From Vespa crabro (Eukaryota; Arthropoda; Insecta; Hymenoptera; Vespidae), in contig NC_060958.1 in assembly GCF_910589235.1 (NCBI RefSeq), positions 1 through 64,000 of the forward strand: a DNA stretch of 64,000 nucleotides, given 5' to 3'. The translations under genes and the position numbers were made by a program. A model generated the notes under the pieces. It saw nothing but the letters and a program-made list of their open reading frames with translations, did not search any database and was not told where the DNA came from. Shown one piece after another: positions 26,901 through 38,596 of this stretch. How positions within the stretch are numbered: position 1 is the stretch's first letter; the number at the start of each line of letters is the position of its first letter.

Positions 26901-29020
26901 ATGCATTAGCGTTTAGAAAAGAGAAGCACGAAGTGAACACACCGGAGTGCAAGAGAAAACTAAGTCGCGAATTGTCAAAGTCGTGTAAAAATGCGTTTAT
27001 GTTTATGTTACCAGAGAAAACCGCTCCGAAATTAAAATTTTTAAGTACTAGAAGGTTATATTAAAATTATTTTAAGTCTCGCGAGCGATTCAGAATTTTT
27101 AATGTTTAAATAAATGAACAATTGTTTAAATATTACTATATTCTATCCCGCGTGCTATAAAAATCGTATAGATAATTATAAAATTATCGATAATGTTAAT
27201 TAATAAGCATTAGCGTTTAGAAAAGAGTATCACGAAGTGCACACACTGGAGTGCAAGTGTGAACTAAGACCCGAATTGTCAAAGTCGTGTAAAAATGAGT
27301 TTATGTTTATGTTACCAGAGAAAACCGCTCCGAAATTAAAATTTTTAAGTACTAGAAGGTTATATTAAAATTATTTTAAGTCTCGCGATCGATTCTGAAT
27401 TTTTAATGTTTAAATAAATGAACAATTGTTTAAATATTACTATATTCTATCCCGCGTGCTATAAAAATCGTATAGATAATTATAAAATTATCGATAATGT
27501 TAATTAATATGCATTAGCGTTTAGAAAAGAGAAGCACGAAGTGAACACACCGGAGTGCAAGAGAAAACTAAGTCGCGAATTGTCAAAGTCGTGTAAAAAT
27601 GCGTTTATGTTTATGTTACCAGAGAAAACCGCTCCGAAATTAAAATTTTTAAGTACTAGAAGGTTATATTAAAATTATTTTAAATCTCGCGAGCGATTCA
27701 GAATTTTTAATGTTTAAATAAATGAAATATTGTTTAAATATTACTATATTCTATCCCGCGTGCTATAAAAATCGTATAGATAATTATAAAATTATCGATA
27801 ATATTAATTAATAAGCATTAGCGTTTAGAAAAGTGAATCACGAAGTGCACACACCGGAGTGCAAGAGAAAACTAAGGCGCGAACTGTCAAATTCGTGTAA
27901 AAATGCGTTTATGTTTATATTACCAGAGAAAACCGCTCCGAAATTAAAATTTTTAAGTACTAGAAGGTTATATTAAAATTATTTTAAGTCTCGCGAGCGA
28001 TTCAGAATTTTTAATGTTTAAATAAATGAACTATTGTTTAAATATTACTATATTCTATCCCGCGTGCTATAAAAATCGTATACATAATTATAAAATTATC
28101 GATAATGTTAATTAATAATATTTAGCGTTTAGAGAAGAGAAGTACGAAGTGAACACACCGGAGTGCAAGAGAAAACTAAGGCGCGAACTGTCAAAGTCGT
28201 GTAAAAATGCGTTTATGTTTATGTTACCAGAGAAAACCGCTCCGAAATTAAAATTTTTAAGTACTAGAAGGTTATATTAAAATTATTTTAAGTCTCGCAA
28301 GCGATTCAGTATTTTTAATGTTTAAATAAATGAACAATTGTTTAAATATTACTATTTTCTATCCCGCGTGCTATAAAACTCGTATAGATAATTATAAAAT
28401 TATCGATAATGTTAATTAATAAGCTTGAGCGTTTAGAAAAGAGAATCACGAAGTGCACACACTGGTGTGCAAGTGAGAACTAAGTCGCGAACTGTCAAAG
28501 TCATGTAAAAATGCGTTTATGTTTATGTTACCAGAGAAAACCGCTCCGAAATTTATATTTTAACTAATGCAATTTTATTCAAAAATTATTTCAAGTCCCG
28601 CGCGCGTTTCTGACTTTTTAATGTTTAAATAAATGTACTATTGTTTAAATATTACTCTATTCCATCCTGCTTGCATTAAAGATCTTTTAAATAATTATAA
28701 AATTAACGAGATAAATTTTCGGGTTTAGAGATAGAGAGTATGTGCACTGGTTGGAGTGCAAAGAGAAACTAACTTGTCAATCGTCAAAATTAATCGAAGC
28801 TCCGTTTATGTTTATATTTAGAAGACCAACAACCCCGAGATAAAATTTTCAAGTATATTTTAAATTAAAATTATTTTAAGTTTCTCGCAAATTTTCATCT
28901 TTATAACGTTTAAAGGAATCTATTATTTTTGACAAGTTACTTTATTATGCCTCGTGTACGTTAAGGATTGATTAATTATTTATAAAATTACTAAAATTAT
29001 TAATTTATAATTTTCCGCGT
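14935..29020. repeat. 304-bp satellite array, ~46 copies
   Basis: The unit includes TTTAATGTTTAAATAAATGA, TTGTTTAAATATTACTATAT, CCCGCGTGCTATAAAAATCG, AAATTATCGATAATGTTAAT, TTAGCGTTTAGAAAAGAGAA, then CACGAAG, ACCGCTCCG and AGTCTCGCGAGCG. Spacing between equivalent points is 304 bp (for example ATTGTTTAAAT at 15266 and 15570). Internal units are very similar; the outermost (about 14935-15240 and 28556-29020) are clearly degenerate, as expected where array edges escape homogenisation. At least three unit types are interleaved, marked by CACACACCGGAGTGCAAGAG, AACAGGTCGGAGTGTTAGAG, or CACACACTGGAGTGCAAGTG. Copies at 15370, 16890 and 22969 carry identical 62-codon frames, showing segmental duplication by 5 and 20 units, not coding selection. 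Confidence 0.96.
25985..27808. repeat. 608-bp dimeric higher-order repeat inside the 304-bp satellite
   Basis: A unit type with GTATCACGAAG and GTGTGAACTAAGACCCG starts its landmark at 26011, 26619 and 27227, exactly 608 bp apart. It alternates with a type carrying GAAGCACGAAGTGAACACACC and an ATATGCATTAGCG variant. The three dimers appear almost identical, implying very recent amplification of a two-unit block. Confidence 0.88.
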
Positions 29021-30629
29021 GTACAATCAAGTGATGATTCCTTCCTATTTTTATTATTATTAAATAACTTACTTTTTTTATATCATGCCGTGCTATAAAG
29101 TCAAAGTATACGTCACTAACGAAGAGTGTACTCCTAATATGTCGTGTCCTCTTTCAATGAACAAAGCTTTCGATCAATTTAGATAACAAATCCTGCCTTT
29201 TTCCCCCTCGAGACAGCATCACTATTCAACGATTTCGTACTAGAGCATGGGTCGTATAGATCTCCCGGTATTCTTCAGATTCAATTATAAATTACGCAAT
29301 AAATCATTGGAAATATGATATATGTTATGATTAAATTTGGATTTTTTTCTCGTTCTTTATTTTTTTTTTGTTTTTCTTTTTTTTTATTTTTTATACCTTC
29401 TTCTCCTTTTGATATCGCCTATCGATCATTTCACCATACCCATATAAATACATATTCATATTCTTTCGATCATTTTACTTTTTTTACAATCGAATTTTGT
29501 TGGAATCTTTTTTTCGGGACGAGTGAGAGGAAATTGTTTGTTACTTTTCTTAGTATTTATTTATTCATCTTTATTTATTTTTCGTGAGGAAAACATCGTA
29601 CACTACTTAGAACATAGAATTTCAATGATTCCATTTGGAAGGAAGGGTCATTTTATTGAAAAGCTATCTTTCTACATCTTCTTATAACTTATGCTTCGAG
29701 CGATTTTTAATCGGTTGATCGAACAACGATAGCTAGAGAAATTATTCTAGATCTCTACTATTATGCTAAGTAATAATTGAAAGTAAATGTTAGGAAAAGA
29801 AAACCACGGATCATTCGGATAATACCAATATATAATCGCAAATATTATATGACTAGAAATATAATAAAATCACTCCTTTACTCGATTATACGTAGTAATA
29901 AAAAATAAACGATTAGGGAAATTCAATATTTTCCTACGAGGTAACTAGTTAAAATAATTTAGTAGAAATTATTGGATAACTAGAAATATAATAAGATCAT
30001 TATTGTATTTTCAAATTGCCTAAAAAGAAGTAAATTTTTAGAGAAATGTACTAATAAGAAAAGGAAAATTAGTGACTGATAAAGTACGTTTCCGCAAAGG
30101 AATGTCGGGCATTTAATAATGAAGATAATATGGTTTTATTATCAAATTGTGTACTATGATTTGCGGCGAGGAGGAAGAACAATTCCTCTCAGTAGCTAAA
30201 TTTCTCAACTTCGAGAGAATCATTTTTACATATACGAACACTAACACACTGTGTGCGTGACGCACCCTCTTCCATTCTATGAGCGGCGCAACCTCCCCAA
30301 CTTGTGCGGAACGCATACGCCCATACATTCACACAAGGAAAGGGAGAGGATGATAAAAAAAAAATACCATAAAGAGGATATGAAACAACATGAAAGGGTA
30401 CGTATTATGAACATATTGCGAATATATTACGAAGGTAGTAACTCAATTCCCATGTAAAATTGATGAAGTTAAATATAATCTACCCTGACGTTTATTTCGC
30501 TTCAAATTATTAAGTCTCTCAAAAACGTACATGAAACAGATATCATATAACATATGTGATGAATATTGGAAAAATCGTTAGGAAATATTGAATTTCTGGT
30601 TGAATAAACATGTATTTTAAATGGATGGA
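29021..30629. other. Non-coding flank between the satellite and the first gene
   Basis: AT-rich sequence that marks the change from satellite to single-copy DNA. A T/TTC-rich stretch at about 29340-29400 gives a Phe-rich frame of 90 codons that shows no protein-like composition. Nothing else is recognised. Confidence 0.5.
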
Positions 30630-31712
30630 TTAACGGTAACACGGTGACGAGTACGTAGATACATTTCCCGTATCATTTGAAAGTGTTCCCGAGGAAACAT
30701 TATTATTTTGACAAGCAATAAAACCATTTATTGTCCCTGCGGGTTTAATCATTTTTAAATTCAATCCTCCCTTAGTTTCACTCTGACTCTTTCTGAATTC
30801 ATTTTTCAATTCATGATTAAACATTCCACTTTCATAATCATCTCTATTCTCGGTACCATCCTTTGTTATTTCCATATTTTTATTATTTATCTCGAGCATA
30901 GATTTAACTTCGTTTTTATGATACACCGTGTTAGATATTTTCGAATTTAAATCGAGATCTGCTAAATCAGTGATAGGCCAGACATTAACATCTTTTCGAT
31001 TGGAATTAAATTTACCTCTGGAATCAGCATTGTCGAGATAAAATCTATAGTCCATTGAATGATAAATGAGCCTGGGTTCATAATCTTTACTCTCATCTTC
31101 AATTTCTTCTTCTTCTTCTTCTTCTTCTTCTTCTTCTTCTTCTTCTTCTTCTACTACTACTACTGCAGCATCGATCAAGAGATTTTCCTTCTTAGAATCA
31201 TCATTAATTTCCTTAAGAGTTTTCTTATCATTTCTAATTTCACCGATGGTCTTGAAATAAATACTATGATCGTATCTATAATTCGCTAAACAAGCGCTAT
31301 CCAAATTATCATTAGATCGATATCCAAGAACACTGTTAACATTATTTTGATTGATCTTCATTTTCTCTTCGTGATGAGATCTACGTCGATTTCTTTTGAA
31401 ATTATGAAAACACGGACTCAAAGAAGAATCCTCAATGATAAGTTTATTCGAAGTTATATTCCAATTTGATATACGCTCGTCGAGCATCGTCTGATGGCCC
31501 TTCGATAATCTTTCTGACTTAAATCGATTGTATCCTCTAACTAAAGCCGTCCACCTTTCGATCCTTTGAAAAGCATATTCTGTTTCCTCGCTCCACCATT
31601 CGGATAAACCTTTATGAAATTGTGCCATATTAATTTCGTCAATGTTCGTTGTCATCGCCATTATAAATTTTCTCTTCTTCTTCTTCTTCTTCTTCTTCTT
31701 CCTCGTTCTCAT
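30630..31712 (-). CDS. Uncharacterised protein with poly-Lys and poly-Glu tracts
   Basis: A 360-codon frame with no family I can name. From its first ATG it begins MRTR followed by a Lys tract of about 10, encoded by a GAA/AAG-type microsatellite. A second plausible start is the ATG at 31661 (MAMTTNIDE), which avoids the tract and follows an A-rich TTTATA context. Near the N-terminus is a Trp-containing segment (LSEWWSEETEYAFQRIERW). The middle holds about 17 consecutive Glu (31104-31152), and the rest is rich in Asn, Ser, Asp and Lys, suggesting disorder. No signal peptide or membrane segment is seen. Such a length is unusual by chance in this AT-rich context, so I infer a real, possibly lineage-restricted gene. 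It could be one exon of a larger gene; the function is unknown. Confidence 0.5.
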   Translation of the reverse strand: MRTRKKKKKKKKKRKFIMAMTTNIDEINMAQFHKGLSEWWSEETEYAFQRIERWTALVRGYNRFKSERLSKGHQTMLDERISNWNITSNKLIIEDSSLSPCFHNFKRNRRRSHHEEKMKINQNNVNSVLGYRSNDNLDSACLANYRYDHSIYFKTIGEIRNDKKTLKEINDDSKKENLLIDAAVVVVEEEEEEEEEEEEEEEEIEDESKDYEPRLIYHSMDYRFYLDNADSRGKFNSNRKDVNVWPITDLADLDLNSKISNTVYHKNEVKSMLEINNKNMEITKDGTENRDDYESGMFNHELKNEFRKSQSETKGGLNLKMIKPAGTINGFIACQNNNVSSGTLSNDTGNVSTYSSPCYR

Positions 31713-32078
31713 TCACATAACGAACACGATACGGATTTTCGCGTATTACTTAAAAACAAGTACGATGTCCGTAAAGGAAATGCCTTGTCTTTAAATCAGG
31801 CACGTTGATTTATAGTATTCCGAAGAAGCACTAGGAAAGTTCTGGAAGCCGTTGATAAGTTTAGTTAGTATAATTCCGGTGACCCTGACCGTTACGCATT
31901 TTAATATGTGCTTTTCAAACAGAGGACAGTTATATAGATACGTAGATATGTATTATTTTTGTTTTTTTTCTTTTATGATATTGCAGCTATGCCGAAGCTT
32001 TGAGGTCATCGCTGTTGCACCAATATAAAAAATGCGTTTGTTAACACGCAGAGTGTTTTAAGTCTTGTTGCATAAAGT

Positions 32079-32124
32079 GAGATCAGGTTGAGATCAGGTC
32101 GAGATCAGGTCGAGATCAGGTCGA
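32079..32124. repeat. Four-copy 11-bp tandem repeat
   Basis: GAGATCAGGTT followed by three exact GAGATCAGGTC units, starting at 32079, 32090, 32101 and 32112. The unit is unrelated to the telomere 11-mer. Confidence 0.9.
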
Positions 32125-32278
32125 TTTAGATTAGGGACGATTTCGTTCTTATAATCCGCCGTGGCATGTTAATTGTTGTTGATGCATTGTTGTTTTCAAC
32201 GATAGGGCATTTTGTGATGCGTAAACATATTCTATATATAGTATATATGCACGTAAATAATGCTCCAATGCAGGGGTT

Positions 32279-32313
32279 AGGGGACGAGGCAGCTATATGC
32301 TGAAGAGTCCCCT
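32279..32313. other. Imperfect inverted repeat (hairpin)
   Basis: Outer arms AGGGGAC and GTCCCCT (7 bp) and inner arms CAGC and GCTG around TATAT can fold into one stem with an internal loop. No adjacent gene explains it. Confidence 0.55.
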
Positions 32314-34094
32314 AGAAATTTTGGCTCAAGAGAGAAACTATCGAGCACAAGTCATATTTTACAGATGGTCGGCATGTCGAGCCCTTCGTTACTGGCTTGT
32401 GGTTTTATCAAAATCCCATTTACCCTTTTACCACGTTGACACTTATGCTCATAGTAATGTAGTAGTAGTAGTTTGATCCTGAATGGAGATGATTCAAGTG
32501 CATTCAATTATTTCAAATTAGAGTCAATTTTTATAATTTTAAATAAAATAATAATTAATAATAATAATTCTATATAATCGATTTTAATGTATTAACAGTA
32601 AAGTCTTAGCCCGTGGCTCTCCATATGCAGCAAACCTCCTTGTGGTGAGACCTGAAAATCGATATTACTTGCGAATATATATATACCGCAAGTACTATCG
32701 AGCTAATGGCTCTGTCATATTGCCACTGTCCGGCAAAAACGAGTACCATGTAACATGACACGTGAGGCATACGGTTCGGAGGCCCAATATCGTGAAATAT
32801 TATTTAATCTTTAGGAGTTAATTTGACTTAATTTTAAAAGGAGTTAATTTATAAGGAAGGAGAATAATAATGGACAAATGCATCACTTTTCGTTTAGAAA
32901 ATAATTCTTAGTAACTGTCTCTTGAAACAGTCTTGTCTCTTGAAGTAAAGCAAAACTGAAAATGAATGACAATAAGGTGCAAGAATGTTTGCGCGAGAAA
33001 ATTTCCTTGAAAATTACATTTGATTGTGAAAAAGAAAAAAGGAAAGGGAAAAAAGTGTATTGCATTCATGGGGATGCAGCTGACGAAATAATAGTATGCA
33101 CTATTTCAAAAGATCGAAAAACTGTTGGATTATTTGGAATATTTTGGGTGATGGCTGTTTAAAACCATGCTGATCTCGATTTATCGTGAAACCTTATATT
33201 ATTATGATTCAGAATTTAATCCTGATTTAATGAAGAACAGATTTTTGTACGGCAACAAATATCTAAAACGTTTGTTTTCTCTTTGATCGAGGACGATTCG
33301 AGATCGTCGACAATGATTTAACAAATCGATTGGCGACATGAATTATCCGCAGGAAGTGCCTAACTCCTGCCTAAGAATAATTAACGGTAATTCATTTTGC
33401 GGACGATTTTAGTAAATCAAACATGCTGTCCTTGTACTGGTTAAGCGAATATCGTCGAGCAAACGAATTTATTGTCGGTGGAGTCATCGATCCCATTGTA
33501 AGGCAGCCAATGAAATATTTCCTTCGATATTTTCTACTTTAATGCTATTTTAATGCTTCTTTACCTAAAAATTTCATTAAGTGCCGTTTCATAATCATTG
33601 CAATAAATCATATGCAAATCGATCTGAACTGTTAAGACATGTAGAATTAACAAAACCATTTAAATTGGTATAAACAATTCGACTTTTCTTAAAGATATAA
33701 GTGAATAACAAAGTGTGTCGAATTACGGGCGTGATTGCTCGACCGTGCTTATCCAAACAATTGGCATGCTTATAACCCTTTTATACTATACCCATTCTTT
33801 TGTTACAATCAATAATGTTCATCTTCTTTCGATAATTCTCTTGAAATATAAATATGTATATTTATGTTCGTTCGTATGTCATTATAGAAAAAGTAAATTA
33901 GTTTTTTTTCTGCTTAATTCTAATCAAAGAACAGCCGGCATAAGAAACATTGTCTATTATCGCTCACGCAAGACGACGATAATTCGGCTAAAATAAATAA
34001 CAAATTAAGTACAAGCTCTCTAAATAATACAACAGCCATTATGCAATTATACATCATCGAACATTAAGCTAAATTATTAAGCTAAATTATAAAG

Positions 34095-34140
34095 CAGAGG
34101 TGGACAACTGGGGCCGGCAAGAGGCCACATGGCCCGCACC
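34095..34140. mobile_element. Possible hAT-type transposon end (remnant)
   Basis: It begins CAGAGGTGGACAACTGGGGC and continues with GAGGCCACATGGCCCGC. This resembles the conserved ends of many hAT elements (CAGRGGTGGGCAA..GGCC.. pattern, recalled from the family). Directly before it, TAAGCTAAATTAT is duplicated in tandem. I found no opposite terminal repeat or target duplication, so this is at best a fragment. Confidence 0.35.
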
Positions 34141-34711
34141 TTTAATTGCCTTTACTTACTCCGGGAGAAGACATTCCTTCCCCACTATTTGACTCTGCCA
34201 TGCCTCCTAAGCTTATTTTATTTTTTTTTCTCTTCTTTTTCTTCTTTTTCTTTTTTTTTTTTTTTTTTTTTTAAATAGTGAATTTCGTATCGTGTAGCTC
34301 ACGGCAGGAAAATTGCCCATTTTTGACTTAAAAAAATAAGGGGATAAAAATGTACATGATACAATATCTTTAACAAATGATCGATAAGACGAAAGAGAAG
34401 AAGAATAAATAATAATTAATTTTTAAGAAAACAATCTAGCTCTCCGTATTAGTGACTGTCGTTGTTTTGTATCGTTTCGACGGTATTCTCTATCAGGGAA
34501 TGGAAACTATCGATGGAGATGGATTTGTCGCAAAGCTATCGTACACTTTTTAATAAAAGAAGCTACATTCTTATACGAAGAGCAAGAGATAGATCCAGCG
34601 CTAGCGAGTGCCTCTAAATTCAAAATTAAATAAGATACCTCGAACAAAGTGTACAATTAACGAGTTTGACAACAAGGCCGAGTCCTTTTGAGTATTTAAT
34701 CAGAGCACGCG

Positions 34712-34714
<3 letters not shown>

Positions 34715-34743
<29 letters not shown>
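34715..34743. repeat. (CA)n microsatellite
   Basis: About 14 CA repeats preceded by CACGCGCG, in the 3' flank of RSPH3. Confidence 0.95.
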
Positions 34744-34744
<1 letters not shown>

Positions 34745-34935
34745 CTCTTTTCACGCTAGAAATTCTACCTATTTCGTTCATATATCTTAACTATGATATT
34801 CGATAGAATACAGAACGTCGAAACAGATCTTGATTTTTGTTCATATAATTATATGCTTCTGTTGGTTTTGATTATAATCCAATAAAAAGAACGCGAAACC
34901 GATCGACATTTTATCGTTCGAATAAGATCGTTTTT

Positions 34936-37900
34936 CTACAAGAAAGGTGGTTCGTAATTAAGAAAATCTATATCTCGACCACCATCTTCTAAATGATCAT
35001 CGGATATTCTTCTTCTGGAAGCGTCGTACTCCTCGCCTAATTTTCTATACGTTTCGGCCCTGTTCTCCAATATTTCTTTGATGATTTCTGTAAGGAAAAA
35101 ATTCGATCAATAATTGACTGATAGCGAGTAATCTTGGAAATTCGTTAATTTTATATTTCTTTCGATATATATCGAACGGGAACGAGACGAGAAAGGAACG
35201 GTAAGAAGTATACGTGCAGCGTTCGTGCTTTATTGTCAGAGACTTGTCTCTATATTCCTCGTTCAACTTTTCCAATATCTATAGTTAATGTTGACGTAGT
35301 TCTAAAAGCTCATTAGTGATGATAAAAGTACAGAAACATTCCTCTTTTTTTTATAATTAATTGACGACGATACTGTAAAGCCTAAACTAGTACGACTCGT
35401 AACGTATCAAGACGTAACTTTCTAGATATGGAAAAAAGAAATTTGAATTTACCCATTAGCAATTCTCTGCTTTCGATCATGTTACCCATCTCCTTTTTAA
35501 CTTCTTTCATCAACCATGGCATGAAACCTTCTTCGACATCTATAAATATTATTATTATTATATAATTTTTATGAATCTTTCGACAAATTATTTTCGAATA
35601 TACTTTGAAATTCATATACCTGCTTTGATCTCGTCCAGGAGGAATCCAGACATTTTTAAACCTTCTAGAACGGCCGGCAAAAGTTCGGCTATATATCCAG
35701 TAAGTAATACGGCAACGGCGACACGATCTTCTGTTTCTTTTTGAATTTTCACTGCTTCCTCGTGCTGCCTCAAGCAGAAATCCTAAGGACAGAAATAGAA
35801 ATAGAATTTACTCGAAGTGATTTACCAACCCTTTCATGGTGGAAATATATTTACAATTATTAACTTTTACCAATATTCAGAAACAAGTTAAAACTAGAAC
35901 AAAGTATTTAGCGTTAACGAAAGAATATTCAAATTAAATATTTCATTACTTTCTCTTCTCGAAGTCTTCTCTCTTGTTCTTTCAATCTCTTTGCCTCGGC
36001 TCTTTCAGCAGCTCGCAATTCTCGGAATCTTCTTTGTTGTTCACGTAGAGCCGCAATTTCTTCCTCCTCTAAGACCTCGATCAAAGCTTGCTCGATAGTC
36101 TTACCAACGATTACTTCAAGAATAGGCTGTACTTCGAGATCGAAGTCGAAGAGCTGCAAAACGATCGTTCTGCCGAGAATCTTCGTAGATATACGAAAGA
36201 CTGAATGTGTCTTCGTAGATATAAGTTACCGTTGAACGTTTGAAAACTGTTCAGGGCAAGGTTCGACTTACGTCTCCTGGTTCAATTTGTGTAGAGACAT
36301 CCTCGCCGGTTTTTGCAGGACAGTACTTCGGCGTAGCCGGTCGATCCAAAAAATAATCGGTTTGTGTGCTGACCTCGAATTCGTCCGGTTTCTCGAATAG
36401 CTAGAAATTGAAAACGTACAAAGTAGAAGAATTGATTTTTTTTTTCTTGTTTTTTTTTTCTTTTCTTCGATATCCAAAGAAGCTTTTATTTATGTTTCAC
36501 GGGCTATAAAACGCTATAAAACGAAAATAATTCACGGGCGGACTTTGACAGCTTCGTATAGAAAATATAGATGACGGAATGCGATTATGAAAGAAATCGA
36601 TAGTTTGAAAAAATACGTTTGCTTATTTTAATAATTTTTCAAAGGCTACGAAAGAAAATAATTAATGGAAAGTTTTTATGACTTAATGGATTAAAACGCT
36701 ATAAAAAATATCGGACTTATGATGAATAGCTCTATCATGATAATGCTCGATTATAAAGAATTAATATTTTTCTCTATCTCACGCGAGTAACTACGTTACT
36801 TTGATATCGCTTTATAAAATCTTTTTTGCGCTTACTTCCTCGAGATAAAATTCAGTTTGGACCGGTTCGTGCTTCCGGCCAGCGACTGGTGGTGGCGAGC
36901 CCGATCTTATAACTTTGCAAATTTGAGCTTGCGCCCTTTTTCTTGCCAGATGCCTTCTTCTTGCTTCCGCTTGCCTTGCCGCTATCGATTGTTCTCCATC
37001 GATCTACAATGTTCGACGTAAGAAAAGAAAAGAAAGAAAAAAAGAAAAAAAAAAAAAAACAAAAAAAACAAAAAGAAAAAAATGAAATACAAAATACTTA
37101 CGAGGGCAGGAGGGACTGCAAAGGTGCTCCCACGAATTATTCGGCGATCGTACATGATATTCCCGAAAGGAATCGTTTGATCACTGGAAATTTGATTGCG
37201 AGTCACATAGGTTGCCATCGAGTAATTATTAAACTTTCGTACTTTGTAAAAAAAATTCAAACTTCCTTTTAATTATACAACTATTTACGAATTAATTGCT
37301 TTTCTTGTTTACTTACAAACTCTAACAAATGTATACTTATACTTTATAATTCAATAAAGGATTGCAATCGCTTGTTATAATTGTCAGAATTATATCTTTC
37401 TACAAATAATTAAAAAATAAGTTAAATTCGACATATAACATACGAAAAAGTATCAAAAATAGTCACATATCCGAGCATGAAGAACTTGAATTCGTTTGAA
37501 TTAAAACGTAAATCGACGAACTAATTATTCTTGCATCAACCTGTTCCTTCTCCGTTCTCTAAATATTTTCCTGTATTCTTTAAAGTGTAAGACAATTCTC
37601 AAAAAAGAGAGTTTCTATCTTTCTTTTTCCCCCCTTTATTTTTGTACTTATTTATTTTTTCTACGACTACTCGACGAATAACCAATGTAGAATTTCTGTT
37701 CGGGCTACGTTATGACGCATAATGACACGAGCGTGTTTAGAACCTATTCGCATGCGATCGTTTATGCGATTGATAAGAATCCATAGAAGGAGAAAAAAAA
37801 ATATGTTGAGAACTGGAAGATTCTGAAAGATTTTTTATACAAGAAACGCTTTCGGAGAGACAAAGAATGCAAAACAAATCTACCAATTACTGTTCATTAA

Positions 37901-38009
37901 TTACTTAATGTTTAATGTAATTATAAAATTAATATTTTGTTTTCGTTCGTGAAGCATGTCCATATTTAAATATCGACGATCGGCGATAAAGGATTGATAA
38001 TAAAATAAA

Positions 38010-38085
<76 letters not shown>

Positions 38086-38556
38086 GAGAAAGAAAAAGAT
38101 GGAAAATAGCGTCTAAGAAAGAGGAAAAGAGAAAAAGAGAAAGAGAAAGATCGGTTACCAGCCGCGAAGGCCAGGCAGCTTATTCAGCATCGCGCCCTTG
38201 ATCGGTTCCAACTTTGTCGGTAAACCTCGCGGCGTCGTTGGTAATCTGCGAGAAAGAAAAAAAAGAAATCGCGGCCTTATGGACTGCCATTATCTCGATT
38301 CGCCCTTAGGAAAGTAAAGCTTTGCTTGAGCTAAGTAAGGAAGGAATTAAAAAGAGAAAGAAAGAAAGAGAGAGAAAATAATGGACGAAACAAGAACAGA
38401 CAAGACGAAAGAAAGAGACAGATAATGAAGTTAGAAATAAAAGTAAATTGTATCACTGATACAATTTACAAAATAAAGGGAACAAAGAGAGAGGCATAAG
38501 TAGGGAAAAACGCGTAAGCAAAAGATAGAAAAAAAGGAAGAGATAATAAAGAAATA

Positions 38557-38596
<40 letters not shown>

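Larger units (their letters stand above)
31713..34935. other. Intergenic region between the unknown gene and RSPH3
   Basis: No convincing gene. It contains a short 11-bp tandem repeat (32079-32124), a strong hairpin (32279-32313), a transposon-end-like segment (34095-34140), T-rich tracts (about 34210-34273) and a CA microsatellite (34715-34743). Its right part is the 3' flank of RSPH3, which ends at 34936. Confidence 0.5.

Noticed and set aside
9602..29020. Possible common origin of the 273-bp and 304-bp units through an inverted ATTTAAACAAT(R)GTAC block.
   Set aside because: The shared block is only about 14 AT-rich bases, which can occur by chance.
32962..33162. A 66-codon + strand frame (MNDNKVQECLREK..) with protein-like composition.
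   Set aside because: Short, no recognised motif and no splice context; kept only as a weak possibility.
36943..37272. A 109-codon + strand frame with a Lys run.
   Set aside because: Antisense to RSPH3 exons 2 and 3 and the intervening A/T tract.
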